Origin: Martelella sp. AD-3
Lineage (GTDB): Bacteria; Pseudomonadota; Alphaproteobacteria; Rhizobiales; Rhizobiaceae
Direction: 5' to 3'
Assembly (NCBI RefSeq): GCF_001578105.1
Contig: NZ_CP014275.1
Coordinates: 4,241,001 to 4,305,000 of the forward strand
DNA: 64,000 bases
Shown here piece by piece: positions 46,117-55,232 of the stretch. Each line of letters begins with the position of its first letter. Position 1 is the first letter of the stretch. Under the pieces are notes generated by a model. The model worked only from the letters and a program-made list of their open reading frames with translations. It had not been told where the DNA came from and did not search any database. A program made the translations under genes and the position numbers.

Positions 46117-46763
46117 GCTGCTGACCCCACGGATTTGCCGGCCGCCTCGATCTCGGCGATACGCTGCTTGAGGCCCTTGTAGTTGACCTCGTCAACGTCC
46201 TTGACCGCCATCACATGGGCGCCGGAGGCTTCCGCCGCCTTCAGCCCGTTGGGGTTGTCCTCGACGATGAGACATTCCTTCGGATGGAGCTTCAGCATTT
46301 CTATCGCCTTCAGATAGATTTCCGGATCGGGCTTAGACCGCTTCACATCCTGGTTGGAAAGCATGAAGTCGAGATAGGGCGTCAGGCTCGCCTTCTGCAT
46401 CATCTGCTCAACGGTATCGCGCATCGAATTGGAGGCGACGGCGAGCCGGTAGCCCTCCAGCTTGAGCCGCGAAAGCGCGTATTCGTGATCGAAGCGCGGA
46501 CGGCAGCGCTCGACGATGATTTCGAGCGTGTAACGCTGCTTCATCTCGTTGATGAAGCCATGCAGATAGGTCGGCAGGTTCTTGTCGATGGACAGGCGCT
46601 GCAGCTTCACCTTGGTCGGCAGCCCGTCATAGACGGTGGCGTGCTCGTGGCGCTCGATCGTGTAGCCGAACAGGCCGAGCGCCCGGTTGAGCGCGTCATA
46701 ATGCCATTCCTTGGCCTCGATCAGCACCCCGTCCATATCGAAAATGACTGCCTTTATCGCCAT
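46113..46763 (-). CDS. HAD-superfamily phosphatase, beta-phosphoglucomutase-like
   Basis: A 216-residue HAD enzyme, subfamily IA. The nucleophile D9 and acid D11 lie in AVIFDMDGVL; a helical cap follows (about 15-90); VASNSMRD supplies the motif II serine; KPDPEIY and VEDNPNGLKAA are motifs III and IV. It is more likely a phosphatase or mutase acting on a small phosphorylated polyol or sugar. GGAGG precedes the ATG, whose first base region overlaps the stop of the GDPD gene. Confidence 0.85.
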   Translation of the reverse strand: MAIKAVIFDMDGVLIEAKEWHYDALNRALGLFGYTIERHEHATVYDGLPTKVKLQRLSIDKNLPTYLHGFINEMKQRYTLEIIVERCRPRFDHEYALSRLKLEGYRLAVASNSMRDTVEQMMQKASLTPYLDFMLSNQDVKRSKPDPEIYLKAIEMLKLHPKECLIVEDNPNGLKAAEASGAHVMAVKDVDEVNYKGLKQRIAEIEAAGKSVGSAA

Positions 46764-47392
46764 TATCGTGCCTCCTCGAACGCGTCCTTCGCCTTTTCCG
46801 GCATGTCGGTGCACAAAAGAAGCGCTTCGCTATTGAGAGATTGGGCCGATTTTAAGATCGGCCACTGAATGCCGACGTCGCGCCGGTGCAGGTCGGCGGA
46901 TACGACGCAGACGCGCTTTTTCTGCGCAATCAGCGCGTCGATCAGGCCGGGACCGAACCAGTCGGAACGGAAGCAATCGAGCCAGACGCCATGGCTGGCT
47001 TCCAGAAGCGGCGGATGCGGCTGCAGGTCGGAAAGGCCGGTAAAGACCGTCAACCCGTCTTCGATCTGGCGCACAAGATCCGGCAGCGACATGTCGAAAA
47101 CGAAGTAGTTGCTGTGGCCGTAATCCTCGAGGATGGCCTTGATCTCCGCGCCCAGCCCGTCGGCCTTAATGTTCAGCGCCAGGGTCAGGTTGCGCCCGTC
47201 CATGATCTCGAGAAACGCTGAAAACGGCATTTCGCCGCCCTGCGCCATGTCATGGGCGATGACGATCTCGCCGTTGTGATCCCTCAGATCGGTCTCCGTG
47301 CCGAAGCCGCGGTCGAAGGAACGGCGAAAGGCCGTCTCGGTGTTCTTTTCCGCGGCCGTCTCCCACAGGCCGCGATGGGACAGAATCTCCAC
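46763..47392 (-). CDS. GDPD-type phosphodiesterase
   Basis: A 209-residue TIM-barrel phosphodiesterase with the glycerophosphodiester signature: H6-R-G, E33 and D35 in TETDLRD, and H47-D48 in VIAHD. It is shorter than the usual 240-300 residues, mainly in the C-terminal part. No signal peptide is present, so it acts in the cytosol. In this operon it could cleave a glycerol-phosphate or similar diester to feed the nucleotidyltransferases. It starts with GTG overlapping the previous stop by one base. Confidence 0.8.
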   Translation of the reverse strand: MEILSHRGLWETAAEKNTETAFRRSFDRGFGTETDLRDHNGEIVIAHDMAQGGEMPFSAFLEIMDGRNLTLALNIKADGLGAEIKAILEDYGHSNYFVFDMSLPDLVRQIEDGLTVFTGLSDLQPHPPLLEASHGVWLDCFRSDWFGPGLIDALIAQKKRVCVVSADLHRRDVGIQWPILKSAQSLNSEALLLCTDMPEKAKDAFEEAR

Positions 47393-48135
47393 TATTTCAC
47401 CCTTTCGGAAACCGGATGTTTCAGAAAGAAATCGAGATCTCCCGGTATGCCCAGCCCGTACATGCCGTCATACTCCTTCCCGATGGAATAGTGCCCGATC
47501 TTCAGGCCGTCGCGAATCAGATAATTGTAGACCGGACAGATATAAAACTCTCCGTTGATCCGCACATTGTCCTCTATCATTTTTTTCGACGCGCGCACCA
47601 GATCGCGGCCTTTTCTAAAATTGAAGATGCCGACGGCGGCATTGTCGGAGATCACCCTCTTTTCGGCGGTTTCGACAACGCGTCCCTCGTCCTCGCGCAC
47701 GAAGGACCATTTCGGATCGTCGGCCTTCATGGTCATGATCAGGCCGTCATAGCGGCCATCCTCCATGAATCCGAGATAGGCGTCGATGTCGGCATCGATA
47801 TACTGATCGGAATTGACCGTCATCACCGGCTCGTCGGTGTCGATCAGTTCCTCGGCCAGAAGCACAGTGGAGGCCTGCCCCTCGGTGACGCGATCGATGC
47901 CGATGATCTCGACATGTTCGGCCAACCCCTTGAGTTTTTCCTCAAGCCCATAGTCCCGGATATGGCCATTCTGGCAGATGAAGATGAAGCGATGGGCCAC
48001 GGAGGGGGTGAGGTTTTCGACCACGACCTGGATCATCGGCTTGCCGTGCACCGGGATCAACGGCTTGGGATCCGTGTAGCCGGCATCGGCAAACCGGCTT
48101 CCCCGGCCGGCCATCGGAACAACTATATTCAGCAC
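47392..48135 (-). CDS. Sugar-phosphate (or polyol-phosphate) nucleotidyltransferase
   Basis: A 247-residue GT-A-fold nucleotidyltransferase with intact sites: VPMAGRGSRF (G10-R-G-S-R14), DPKPLIP (K24), EGQAST (85-90) and D110 in VNSDQYIDAD. Length and lack of a left-handed helix domain point to a plain cytidylyl- or uridylyltransferase-like enzyme. The phosphate substrate is unknown. It is the first gene of the five-gene operon. Confidence 0.85.
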   Translation of the reverse strand: MLNIVVPMAGRGSRFADAGYTDPKPLIPVHGKPMIQVVVENLTPSVAHRFIFICQNGHIRDYGLEEKLKGLAEHVEIIGIDRVTEGQASTVLLAEELIDTDEPVMTVNSDQYIDADIDAYLGFMEDGRYDGLIMTMKADDPKWSFVREDEGRVVETAEKRVISDNAAVGIFNFRKGRDLVRASKKMIEDNVRINGEFYICPVYNYLIRDGLKIGHYSIGKEYDGMYGLGIPGDLDFFLKHPVSERVK

Positions 48136-48453
48136 GTCAACTCGCTTCCCGTCTCCATAGCCTCGGATCTCCCGCTTCGGGCCTTGCCATCATAGCAGAC
48201 TTATCCGCCCTGCCTTTTCAACATTGTTTACAAGTCTTTTCAAAGTCCAAGACCCTTTGGCCTGCCTAAGCCCCCGGCAGCCGACACTTTTACGTGGTAG
48301 CCGAAGCCTTCCCTGCCGACAACATGACACCGCGGCAAAGGCGGACTTTTTCCGCCAAGACCGGAAATTATCAACCGGCCGATTGACGAACGGCGGATCA
48401 TCCCCTAAACATCAGATCAGAATTTTGAACGTACCAAATCGGGAGGAGATGGT
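48136..48453. other. 318-bp divergent control region
   Basis: It separates the precursor operon (minus strand) from the catabolic island (plus strand) and must hold both promoters. The only clear element is the LacI-type dyad at 48422-48439, followed by GGGAGGAG at 48440-48447 as the ribosome site of the Gfo/Idh gene. A modestly AT-rich patch with CAACATTGTTTACAAG lies near 48220-48235. No gene is visible. Confidence 0.5.
48422..48439. promoter_or_regulatory. LacI-type operator O1
   Basis: ATTTTGAACGTACCAAAT is an imperfect dyad (7 of 9 pairs) with a central CG. It is identical at 15 of 18 positions to the dyad at 60486-60503. It ends 14 bp before the start of the Gfo/Idh gene, where a bound repressor would block transcription. 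Confidence 0.7.
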
Positions 48454-49455
48454 ATGAAATGGGGTCTCATCGGCGCCAGCACGATCGCGTCAGAGCACAT
48501 GATCGGCGCAATCCGGGCGCAGTCGGGCCACACGGTCGAGGCGGTCTTGTCCTCAAACGCCGCGCGCGGTCAGGATTTTGCGACCCGCAACGGCATCCCG
48601 CATGCCTTTTCCGATCTCGAGGCGCTTCTGGAACACCCCGGGATCTCCGCGGTCTACATCTCCACCACCAACGAGAAGCACGTATCGCAAGCCATGGCCG
48701 CCTTTGCCGCCGGCAAGCATGTGCTGTGCGAAAAGCCGCTGGCGCTCAGTGTCGATGACGCAGCGATGATGGTCGAGGCAGCGAAAGGCGCTGGCCTCGT
48801 GTTTGCCACCAATCATCATCTGCGCTGCTCCGGCGCTCATCTTGCCATTCGCCAGATGATTGCACGGGGCCGCCTCGGCCGCGTCCTGTCGATGCGGGTG
48901 TTCCATGCCGTCAGCCTGCCGGAGCATCTGCGCGGCTGGCGCATCGACAACGCGGCGGCGGGCGGCGGCGTCATCGCAGACATCACCGTCCATGACGCGG
49001 ATACGGTGCGCTTTCACCTCGGCGAAGACCCGAAGACCGTTGTCGCCCAGGCAGTCTCCTCCGGCCTCGGCCGGGGCGTGGAAGACAGCGTCATGTCGGT
49101 CTGGACCATGCCTTCGGGCATCATGGTGCAGAGCCATGAAAGCTTCACCCACCCCTATGCCGGTTCCGGCATCGAGATTCACGGCACGGAGGGTTCGCTT
49201 TTTGCCCAGGGCGTCATGACCCAGCGACCGACCGGCACGGTCACGATGACCGACAGGGACGGCGCGCTCCAGCTCAACTACGATCGCCATGACCTCTACA
49301 GTTACGGCCTGAAGGCCTTCAGCCAGGCCATCGCCGGTCGCGGCCGGCCCGCCGCCGACGGCGTCGACGGGCTGAAATCGCTCGCGGTTGCGCTGGCCGT
49401 TGCCCGATCGGCGCGCGAGGGTCGGGCCGTCGATGTGGACTACAAAGGATATTGA
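48454..49455 (+). CDS. Gfo/Idh/MocA family oxidoreductase
   Basis: A 333-residue NAD(P)-dependent dehydrogenase. The Rossmann start is WGLIGASTIASEHM (GxGxxA-like with Ser) and the catalytic-site motif is CEKPLAL near 94-100. The C-terminal half carries the substrate-binding beta sheet. Family members oxidise or epimerise sugars, inositols and sugar acids. It opens the catabolic island behind the LacI-type site. Confidence 0.88.
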   Translation: MKWGLIGASTIASEHMIGAIRAQSGHTVEAVLSSNAARGQDFATRNGIPHAFSDLEALLEHPGISAVYISTTNEKHVSQAMAAFAAGKHVLCEKPLALSVDDAAMMVEAAKGAGLVFATNHHLRCSGAHLAIRQMIARGRLGRVLSMRVFHAVSLPEHLRGWRIDNAAAGGGVIADITVHDADTVRFHLGEDPKTVVAQAVSSGLGRGVEDSVMSVWTMPSGIMVQSHESFTHPYAGSGIEIHGTEGSLFAQGVMTQRPTGTVTMTDRDGALQLNYDRHDLYSYGLKAFSQAIAGRGRPAADGVDGLKSLAVALAVARSAREGRAVDVDYKGY

Positions 49456-49458
49456 GTG

Positions 49459-51033
49459 ATGAAGAGCAAGGTCGTCAGCGCGGAAGCCGCCGTCAGCCGG
49501 ATCGCAGACAATGCCGTGGTTTCGGTCTCGTCTTCCTCCGGTCTCGGTTGCCCGGACAAGGTGCTGGAAGCGCTCGGCGCGCGTTTCGAGGCAACCGGCC
49601 GTCCCCGGCGGCTCACCACGCTGCACCCGATTGCCGCCGGCGACATGTACGGCATCAAGGGCATAGACCATATCGCACGCGACGGTCTCCTGGACCGGGT
49701 GATCGCCGGCTCCTATCCGAGCGGCGCCTCATCGCTGCCGATGCCCGAAATCTGGAAGATGATCGTCGAAAACCGGGTCGCGGCCTATAACGTGCCCTCC
49801 GGCGTCCTGTTCGACATGCACCGCGATGTGGCGGCAAAGCGCCCGGGCGTGCTCACCCAGGTCGGCATCGACACATTTGTTGACCCTGAACGCCAGGGCT
49901 GCGCCATGAACGAGAAGGCTGAGGCGGCCCCGATCGTCAAGCGCGTCGATTTTGCCGGCGACACCTGGCTGCATTTCGACAATTTCGCCCCGGACGTGAC
50001 GATCCTCAGGGCGACGACGGCCGATGAGCACGGGAATCTTACCTATGAGCACGAGGGCGCCTATCTCGGCGGTCTCGACCAGGCGATCGCCGCGCGCAAC
50101 AATCGCGGCCTCGTCATCGCCCAGGTCAAGCGGGTGACGGCCGCCGGTTCGCTGCGCCCGCATGATGTGCGCGTTCCCGGGCATCTGGTGGATTGCATCG
50201 TGGTCGATCCCGGCCAGTATCAGACCACCGAAACGCTTTACGATCCGGCGATTTCCGGCGAGATCATTCATCCGCTGGCCGATTTCGAGCTTGCCGAATA
50301 CGGCGTCGAAAAAGTGATCGCGCGCCGCGCCGCGATGGAGCTTGCATCCGGCCAGGCCGCCAATCTCGGCTTTGGAATCTGCGCGCTGGTGCCGCGCATC
50401 CTGCTGGAGGAAGGCCATGCGGGCGATGTCACATGGGCAATCGAGCAGGGCGCTGTCGGCGGCATGCCGCTGACCGGCTTCGCCTTCGGCTGCGCGTCGA
50501 ACGCCGACGCCTTCATGCCCTCGCCCAACCAGTTCACTTACTTTCAGGGCGGCGGCTTCGACGTTACCTTCCTGTCCTTCCTCGAGGTGGACCGCAAGGG
50601 CAATGTCAATGTCTCCAAGCTCGGCAAGAAGCCTTATCTGACGGCCGGCTGCGGCGGCTTCGTCGACATCACGGCCAATGCCCGCAAGATCGTCTTCGCC
50701 GGCCTTTTCGAGGCGGCGGCCGGCCTCAACCTGACGAGCGAGGGCCTGTTCGTCGAAAAGCCGGGCAAGTTTTCAAAGATGGTCGAGGCCGTGGAACACG
50801 TCACCTTCTCGGGCGAACGCGCCCGGGAGAACGGCCAGGACGTGCTCTATGTCACCGAACGCTGCGTCATGCGCATCGGCGACAACGGCCTTGTCGCCAC
50901 CGAGATCATGCCGGGCATCGATCCCGAACGCGATATCATCGCCGCCTCCGGCGGACGGGTCTCCGTCGCCGAGAATGCAACCGGCATGCCGCTGTCGCTG
51001 CTGTCCGAACGGAAGATGGGGCTCAAGATATGA
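49459..51033 (+). CDS. Family I CoA-transferase (YdiF/3-oxoacid CoA-transferase type)
   Basis: A 524-residue protein in which alpha and beta halves are fused, as in YdiF and acetate CoA-transferases. The catalytic glutamate is expected in WAIEQGAVGGMPLTG (about 328-342). Residues 20-60 hold the CoA-site region VSVSSSSGLGCPDKVLEAL. It moves CoA between carboxylic acids, activating an acid pathway intermediate. AAGGA lies 9 bp before the ATG; the first base is 4 bp after the Gfo/Idh stop. Confidence 0.88.
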   Translation: MKSKVVSAEAAVSRIADNAVVSVSSSSGLGCPDKVLEALGARFEATGRPRRLTTLHPIAAGDMYGIKGIDHIARDGLLDRVIAGSYPSGASSLPMPEIWKMIVENRVAAYNVPSGVLFDMHRDVAAKRPGVLTQVGIDTFVDPERQGCAMNEKAEAAPIVKRVDFAGDTWLHFDNFAPDVTILRATTADEHGNLTYEHEGAYLGGLDQAIAARNNRGLVIAQVKRVTAAGSLRPHDVRVPGHLVDCIVVDPGQYQTTETLYDPAISGEIIHPLADFELAEYGVEKVIARRAAMELASGQAANLGFGICALVPRILLEEGHAGDVTWAIEQGAVGGMPLTGFAFGCASNADAFMPSPNQFTYFQGGGFDVTFLSFLEVDRKGNVNVSKLGKKPYLTAGCGGFVDITANARKIVFAGLFEAAAGLNLTSEGLFVEKPGKFSKMVEAVEHVTFSGERARENGQDVLYVTERCVMRIGDNGLVATEIMPGIDPERDIIAASGGRVSVAENATGMPLSLLSERKMGLKI

Positions 51034-51077
51034 TTGCAGGCCACGTCGCATATTCTGCCGTCACCCCTGCCCCAACA

Positions 51078-51213
51078 ATCTCCCCCCTTGAGGGGGAGAT
51101 GCCCCGACAGGGGCAGAGGGGGGTGAATTCTCTCCGCCCGTTCGGAGCAAGCGGCTCTGCCTCATACCCCCCTCTGTCGCTTTCGCGACATCTCCCCCTC
51201 AAGGGGGGAGATC
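51078..51213. repeat. Composite palindromic repeat, copy 2 (136 bp)
   Basis: Opposite orientation to copy 1: the GCCCC-GACA-GGGGC hairpin is now on the left and GTCGC-TTTC-GCGAC on the right. It fills the gap between the CoA-transferase and enoyl-CoA hydratase genes of one transcript. The centre holds TCCGCCCGTTCGGA, itself a small dyad. Confidence 0.85.
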
Positions 51214-51277
51214 GGTGGGCGGGTTTTGCAGAGACTTTGCCCAGAGCATCTGCATCGCAGCCCATGGAGCCCATGCG

Positions 51278-52045
51278 ATGAGCGCCATTCACCTGATCCC
51301 GCACGGGCCCATCGCCGAGCTTCGACTGGATAATCCGGCAAAGCTCAACGCTTTCACACCGGACATGCTCGACAGTCTCGAGGCGCATCTCTCGGTAATC
51401 GAGTCCGATCCGGCGATCCGCTTCGTCATCCTGACGGCCGAAGGCGATCGGGCCTTTTGCGCCGGCGCCGACATCAACGCCTGGGGCGATCTGTCGCCCG
51501 GCGATTTCGCCCGTTTCTGGGTGCGCGACGGACATCGGCGTTTCGACCGGCTGGCGCGGCTTTCCAAACCGACGATCGCGGCCCTTTCCGCTCACACATT
51601 CGGCGGCGGTCTCGAGCTTGCCATTGCCTGCGATATCCGGGTGATGGCGCCGAAGGCGACGATCGCGCTGCCTGAACCCAAGGTCGGCATCGTCCCTGGC
51701 TGGTCCGGCACGCAGCGCCTGGCGCGGCTTCTGCCCGAGCCGGTCGTCAAGGAGATGGCGCTCTTCGGCAGGCGGATCGGAGCGGAACGGGCGACCGCGC
51801 TCGGCTTTGCCGCCGAGATTGCCGAGGATTGCCGCGCTTGCGCCTTCGAGATCGCCGAGGCCGCGCTCGCGGCTTCGCCCTACGCGACAGAAATCGTCAA
51901 ATACATGATCCATGCGGGCGCCGGAGAGGACCGCTCCGCCATGGTCGAAACGCTCGGCAGCGGCATGATCGCCGCCTCCTTCGACAAGGCCGAGGGCGTT
52001 TCGGCCTTCCGCGAAAAACGCAAACCGTCATTTGAGGGCCGCTAG
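51278..52045 (+). CDS. Enoyl-CoA hydratase/isomerase family protein
   Basis: A 255-residue crotonase-fold protein. The oxyanion-hole parts are AFCAGADINAWG (about 61-72) and TFGGGLELAIACDIR (about 105-119), with LPEPKVGIVPGWSGTQRLARLL giving the second catalytic glutamate region. It should hydrate or isomerise an acyl-CoA made by the neighbouring CoA-transferase. The frame is open upstream into the repeat, so the ATG at 51278 is chosen by homology. Confidence 0.9.
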   Translation: MSAIHLIPHGPIAELRLDNPAKLNAFTPDMLDSLEAHLSVIESDPAIRFVILTAEGDRAFCAGADINAWGDLSPGDFARFWVRDGHRRFDRLARLSKPTIAALSAHTFGGGLELAIACDIRVMAPKATIALPEPKVGIVPGWSGTQRLARLLPEPVVKEMALFGRRIGAERATALGFAAEIAEDCRACAFEIAEAALAASPYATEIVKYMIHAGAGEDRSAMVETLGSGMIAASFDKAEGVSAFREKRKPSFEGR

Positions 52046-52047
52046 AC

Positions 52048-53565
52048 ATGACCGATCTTACCATCATCCCCGCTGTCAATCACGCGCCGGAACCGGTTTT
52101 CGTCGCCCGCCACCTGATCAACGGAAAATGGCAAGCATCCGCAAACGGCGAGACCTTTGGGCGCGCATCTCCCGCTCACGGGCAGACGGTGACGGCGGCA
52201 GCCCTTGGCGGCGTTGCGGAAACGGAAGCGGCAATTGCCGCCGCCCGGAAAGCCTTTGACGACGGGCGCTGGTCGCGCATTTCCGGCAAGGAACGGGCCA
52301 GTATTCTGCTGAAGGTCGCCGCTTTCATCGAGCGCGATCTCGACCGCGTCGCCATGCGCGACACGCTGGAAAGCGGCAAGCCGATTTCCCAGGCGAAGGA
52401 CGAGATCGCGGGCGCAGTCGACATCTGGCGCTTTGCCGCCTCGCTCGCCCGCACGGTTTCCGGCGACAGCCACAATTCGCTCGGCGATGACATGCTCGGC
52501 CTGGTGCTGAAGGAGCCGGTCGGGGTTGCGGCGATGATCGCGCCGTGGAACTTCCCTTTCCTGATCGTCTCGCAGAAACTGCCCTTCGCCCTTGCCGCCG
52601 GCTGCACCGCCGTCGTCAAACCGTCGGAACTGACGCCATCCTCGGCCGTCATTCTCGGCGAGCTTCTGATGGAGGCCGGCATTCCCGACGGCGTCGTCAA
52701 CATCGTGCTTGGCTATGGCGATCCGGTGGGAACGACCATGTGCGAGAGCGAAAGTGTCGACATGGTCTCCTTCACCGGGTCCACCGCCGTCGGCAAGGCG
52801 ATTGTCCGGGCCAGTGCCGGGACGCTGAAAAAGGTCTCGCTGGAACTCGGCGGCAAGAACCCGCAGGTGATCTTTCCCGATTGCGATCTCGACGAGGCGG
52901 CCGATGCCATCGTCTTCGGCGTCTATTTCAACGCCGGCGAATGCTGCAATTCCGGCTCGCGCATCATCGTGCATGAGGACATCGCCGAGGCGCTGACCGA
53001 AAAAGTGGTTGCGCTTTCGAAAAAGGTGCCCTTCGGCGACCCGCTCGATCCGCGCACCAAGGTCGGCGCGATCATTTCGGATGCGCATTTCGACAAGATC
53101 GACAGCTATGTCGAAGGCGCCAAAGGCGACGGCGCGGCGATACCCCTTGGCGGCGGAGCGCTTGCCGTGCCGGGGTTGTCAGGCCGGTTCTACGCGCCTA
53201 CAGTCGTGACGAATGTCAATTCCGCCATGGCTGTCGCACGGGAGGAGGTCTTCGGACCGGTGCTTTCGGTCTTGACGTTTAAAACGATTGAGGAGGCAAT
53301 CGCGCTCGCCAACAGCGCCGCCTACGGGCTGTCTGCGGGGGTCTGGAGCAACGATGTCAGCACCTGCCTTGCCTTTGCCCGCCGCGTTCAGGCCGGCACC
53401 GTGTGGACCAATACCTGGATGGATGGATTTTCCGAACTGCCCTTCGGCGGCGTCAAGCAATCGGGCCTCGGTCGCGAGCTGGGCCGCTACGGGCTGGAGG
53501 AATACCTGGAGGTGAAGACCGTGACGATGCGCGTCGGGCGCACGCGCGCATCCTGGGTCGACTGA
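52048..53565 (+). CDS. Aldehyde dehydrogenase
   Basis: A 505-residue NAD(P)-dependent aldehyde dehydrogenase. [21 protein letters not shown] is the cofactor region, [13 protein letters not shown] carries the general-base Glu, and [13 protein letters not shown] the catalytic Cys. It is close to betaine- and phenylacetaldehyde-type enzymes but lies in a sugar-type operon. It starts 3 bp after the hydratase stop. It probably oxidises the aldehyde made by one of the GMC enzymes. Confidence 0.92.
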   Translation: MTDLTIIPAVNHAPEPVFVARHLINGKWQASANGETFGRASPAHGQTVTAAALGGVAETEAAIAAARKAFDDGRWSRISGKERASILLKVAAFIERDLDRVAMRDTLESGKPISQAKDEIAGAVDIWRFAASLARTVSGDSHNSLGDDMLGLVLKEPVGVAAMIAPWNFPFLIVSQKLPFALAAGCTAVVKPSELTPSSAVILGELLMEAGIPDGVVNIVLGYGDPVGTTMCESESVDMVSFTGSTAVGKAIVRASAGTLKKVSLELGGKNPQVIFPDCDLDEAADAIVFGVYFNAGECCNSGSRIIVHEDIAEALTEKVVALSKKVPFGDPLDPRTKVGAIISDAHFDKIDSYVEGAKGDGAAIPLGGGALAVPGLSGRFYAPTVVTNVNSAMAVAREEVFGPVLSVLTFKTIEEAIALANSAAYGLSAGVWSNDVSTCLAFARRVQAGTVWTNTWMDGFSELPFGGVKQSGLGRELGRYGLEEYLEVKTVTMRVGRTRASWVD

Positions 53566-53611
53566 GATCGCCGGTCGCCGTCAAGCGGCCTGCGGGAGAG
53601 GAAATGACCAT

Positions 53612-53633
53612 CATGGCCGGCAGTCCGGCCATG
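53612..53633 (+). repeat. Hairpin upstream of the substrate-binding protein gene
   Basis: CATGGCCGG, loop CAGT, CCGGCCATG: perfect 9-bp stem. It lies 46 bp after the dehydrogenase stop and 30 bp before the binding protein ATG, without a T-run. A 22-codon open frame (53604-53672) with a GGAG upstream runs through it. Confidence 0.6.
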
Positions 53634-53662
53634 GGGTTTCAAAACGCAAAGAGGAGGAGACT

Positions 53663-54919
53663 ATGCGTTTGAACTTTGCAAGAAGTGCAGCAATGATCGC
53701 CATCGTGGCGGCGTCCGCATCCGCGACTTCGGTGAAGGCCGAGGATGTGGAGGTCCTGCACTGGTGGACGGCGGGCGGTGAAGCCGCCGCGTTGAACGTG
53801 CTCAAGGAAAATCTGCAGGAGCAGGGCATTGGCTGGCAGGACATGCCGGTTGCAGGCGGCGGCGGCGAACAGGCCATGACCGTGTTGCGCGCCCGGGTCA
53901 CCGGCGGCAACCCGCCGGCCGCGGTGCAGATGCTCGGCTTCGACATCACCGACTGGGCCGCCGAAGGCGCGCTCGCCAACCTGAACGACATCGCCGCCGA
54001 AGAGAACTGGGACGAGGTCGTTCCTGCGGCGCTGCAGAAATTCTCCAAATATGAGGGAGAATGGGTTGCGGCTCCCGTCAACGTCCATTCCACCAACTGG
54101 GTCTGGGCCAACAAGAAGATCCTCGACGAACTCGGCATCGAACAGCCCGAGACCTGGGACGAACTCGTCGCCGCGATGGACAAGGTGAAAGCCTCCGGCA
54201 AGACGGCCGTCGCCCATGGCGGCCAGGCCTGGCAGGACGCCACCATCTTCGACGCCGTGGTGATGGCGACCGGCGGGCCGGAATTCTACCAGGCCTCTAT
54301 GATCGATCTCGATCCGGACGCGCTCGGCTCCGACACGATGAAGGAGGTCTTCGACCGCATGACCGTGATCCGCGGCTATGTGGACGACAATTTCTCCGGT
54401 CGTGACTGGAACCTGGCATCGGCCATGGTCATCAACGACGAGGCCGCCTTCCAGTTCATGGGCGACTGGGCCAAGGGCGAGTTCCTGAAGGCCGGGCTGA
54501 CGCCGGACGAGGATTTCCTGTGCTTCCGCTTCCCCGGCACGCAGGACCAGGTGACCTTCAACTCCGACCAGTTCGCGTTCTTCCAGCAGGGCGACGAGCC
54601 GACGCCGGAACAGGCAGCGCTGGCCAAGGCGATCATGTCGCCGGAATTCCAGTCAGCCTTCAACGTCGTCAAGGGTTCCGTGCCGGCGCGCACCGATGTC
54701 TCGGACGAGGCGTTTGACGCCTGCGGCAAGAAGGGCATGGCCGATCTGGCCGCGGCCTCCGAAAGCGGCAATTTGTTCGGTTCCATGGCCCACGGCCATG
54801 CCAACCCGGCCTCCGTCAAGAACGCCATGTATGACGTCATCACCGCCCAGTTCAACGGCGAGTATGACAGCGAGACCGCGACCGAGGAACTGGTCACGGC
54901 GGTACAGATCGCGCAGTAA
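53663..54919 (+). CDS. Sugar ABC transporter substrate-binding protein, family 1
   Basis: A 418-residue periplasmic protein. A signal peptide of about 25 residues (ending SVKAED) precedes [19 protein letters not shown], the standard start of carbohydrate-binding family 1 proteins. [20 protein letters not shown] and [11 protein letters not shown] are typical inner segments, and two cysteines occur late (CFRFPG, DACGKK). The ligand is unknown; relatives bind glucose, mannose or glucosides. GAGGAGGAG precedes the ATG. Confidence 0.92.
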   Translation: MRLNFARSAAMIAIVAASASATSVKAEDVEVLHWWTAGGEAAALNVLKENLQEQGIGWQDMPVAGGGGEQAMTVLRARVTGGNPPAAVQMLGFDITDWAAEGALANLNDIAAEENWDEVVPAALQKFSKYEGEWVAAPVNVHSTNWVWANKKILDELGIEQPETWDELVAAMDKVKASGKTAVAHGGQAWQDATIFDAVVMATGGPEFYQASMIDLDPDALGSDTMKEVFDRMTVIRGYVDDNFSGRDWNLASAMVINDEAAFQFMGDWAKGEFLKAGLTPDEDFLCFRFPGTQDQVTFNSDQFAFFQQGDEPTPEQAALAKAIMSPEFQSAFNVVKGSVPARTDVSDEAFDACGKKGMADLAAASESGNLFGSMAHGHANPASVKNAMYDVITAQFNGEYDSETATEELVTAVQIAQ

Positions 54920-55232
54920 ACACGCCGCACTTCGGGGAGGGCCAAGGCCCTCTCCGCTCGCAGACCATGAGGCGGGTTTGAAGGGCACTTCGCTCCAATA
55001 CCGGCTTGGCTTGCCAACTGAACTTGCCGCTTGTCGATCTCCCCCCTTGAGGGGGAGATGCCCGGCAGGGCAGAGGGGGGTGAACCGCCAGCAGCACGTT
55101 CGGTGCTTGAGGCAAGCCCCATACCCCCTCTGTCGCTTTCGCGACATCTCCCCCTCAAGGGGGGGAGGTTGTTTGGCGGTAATCCGCTTCAGAACAACAC
55201 CGGCGGCAGGGCCGCCAACCCGGAGGATAGGA
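54920..55232. other. 313-bp gap inside the transporter operon
   Basis: It contains repeat copy 3 and about 115 bp of unremarkable GC-rich sequence before it. No gene and no separate promoter is visible. GGAGGA at 55222-55227 is the ribosome site of the first permease. Confidence 0.5.
55036..55169. repeat. Composite palindromic repeat, copy 3 (about 134 bp)
   Basis: Same orientation as copy 2. The left inner hairpin is the variant GCCC-GGCA-GGGC, the right one GTCGC-TTTC-GCGAC. The right end is slightly diverged (GGGGGGAGGTT). It lies between the substrate-binding protein and permease genes. Confidence 0.82.

Noticed and set aside
53640..53662. Third LacI-type operator before the sugar-binding protein gene (around TTTCAAAACGCAAAG)
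   Set aside because: Only about half of one arm matches O1/O2 and the second arm does not match.
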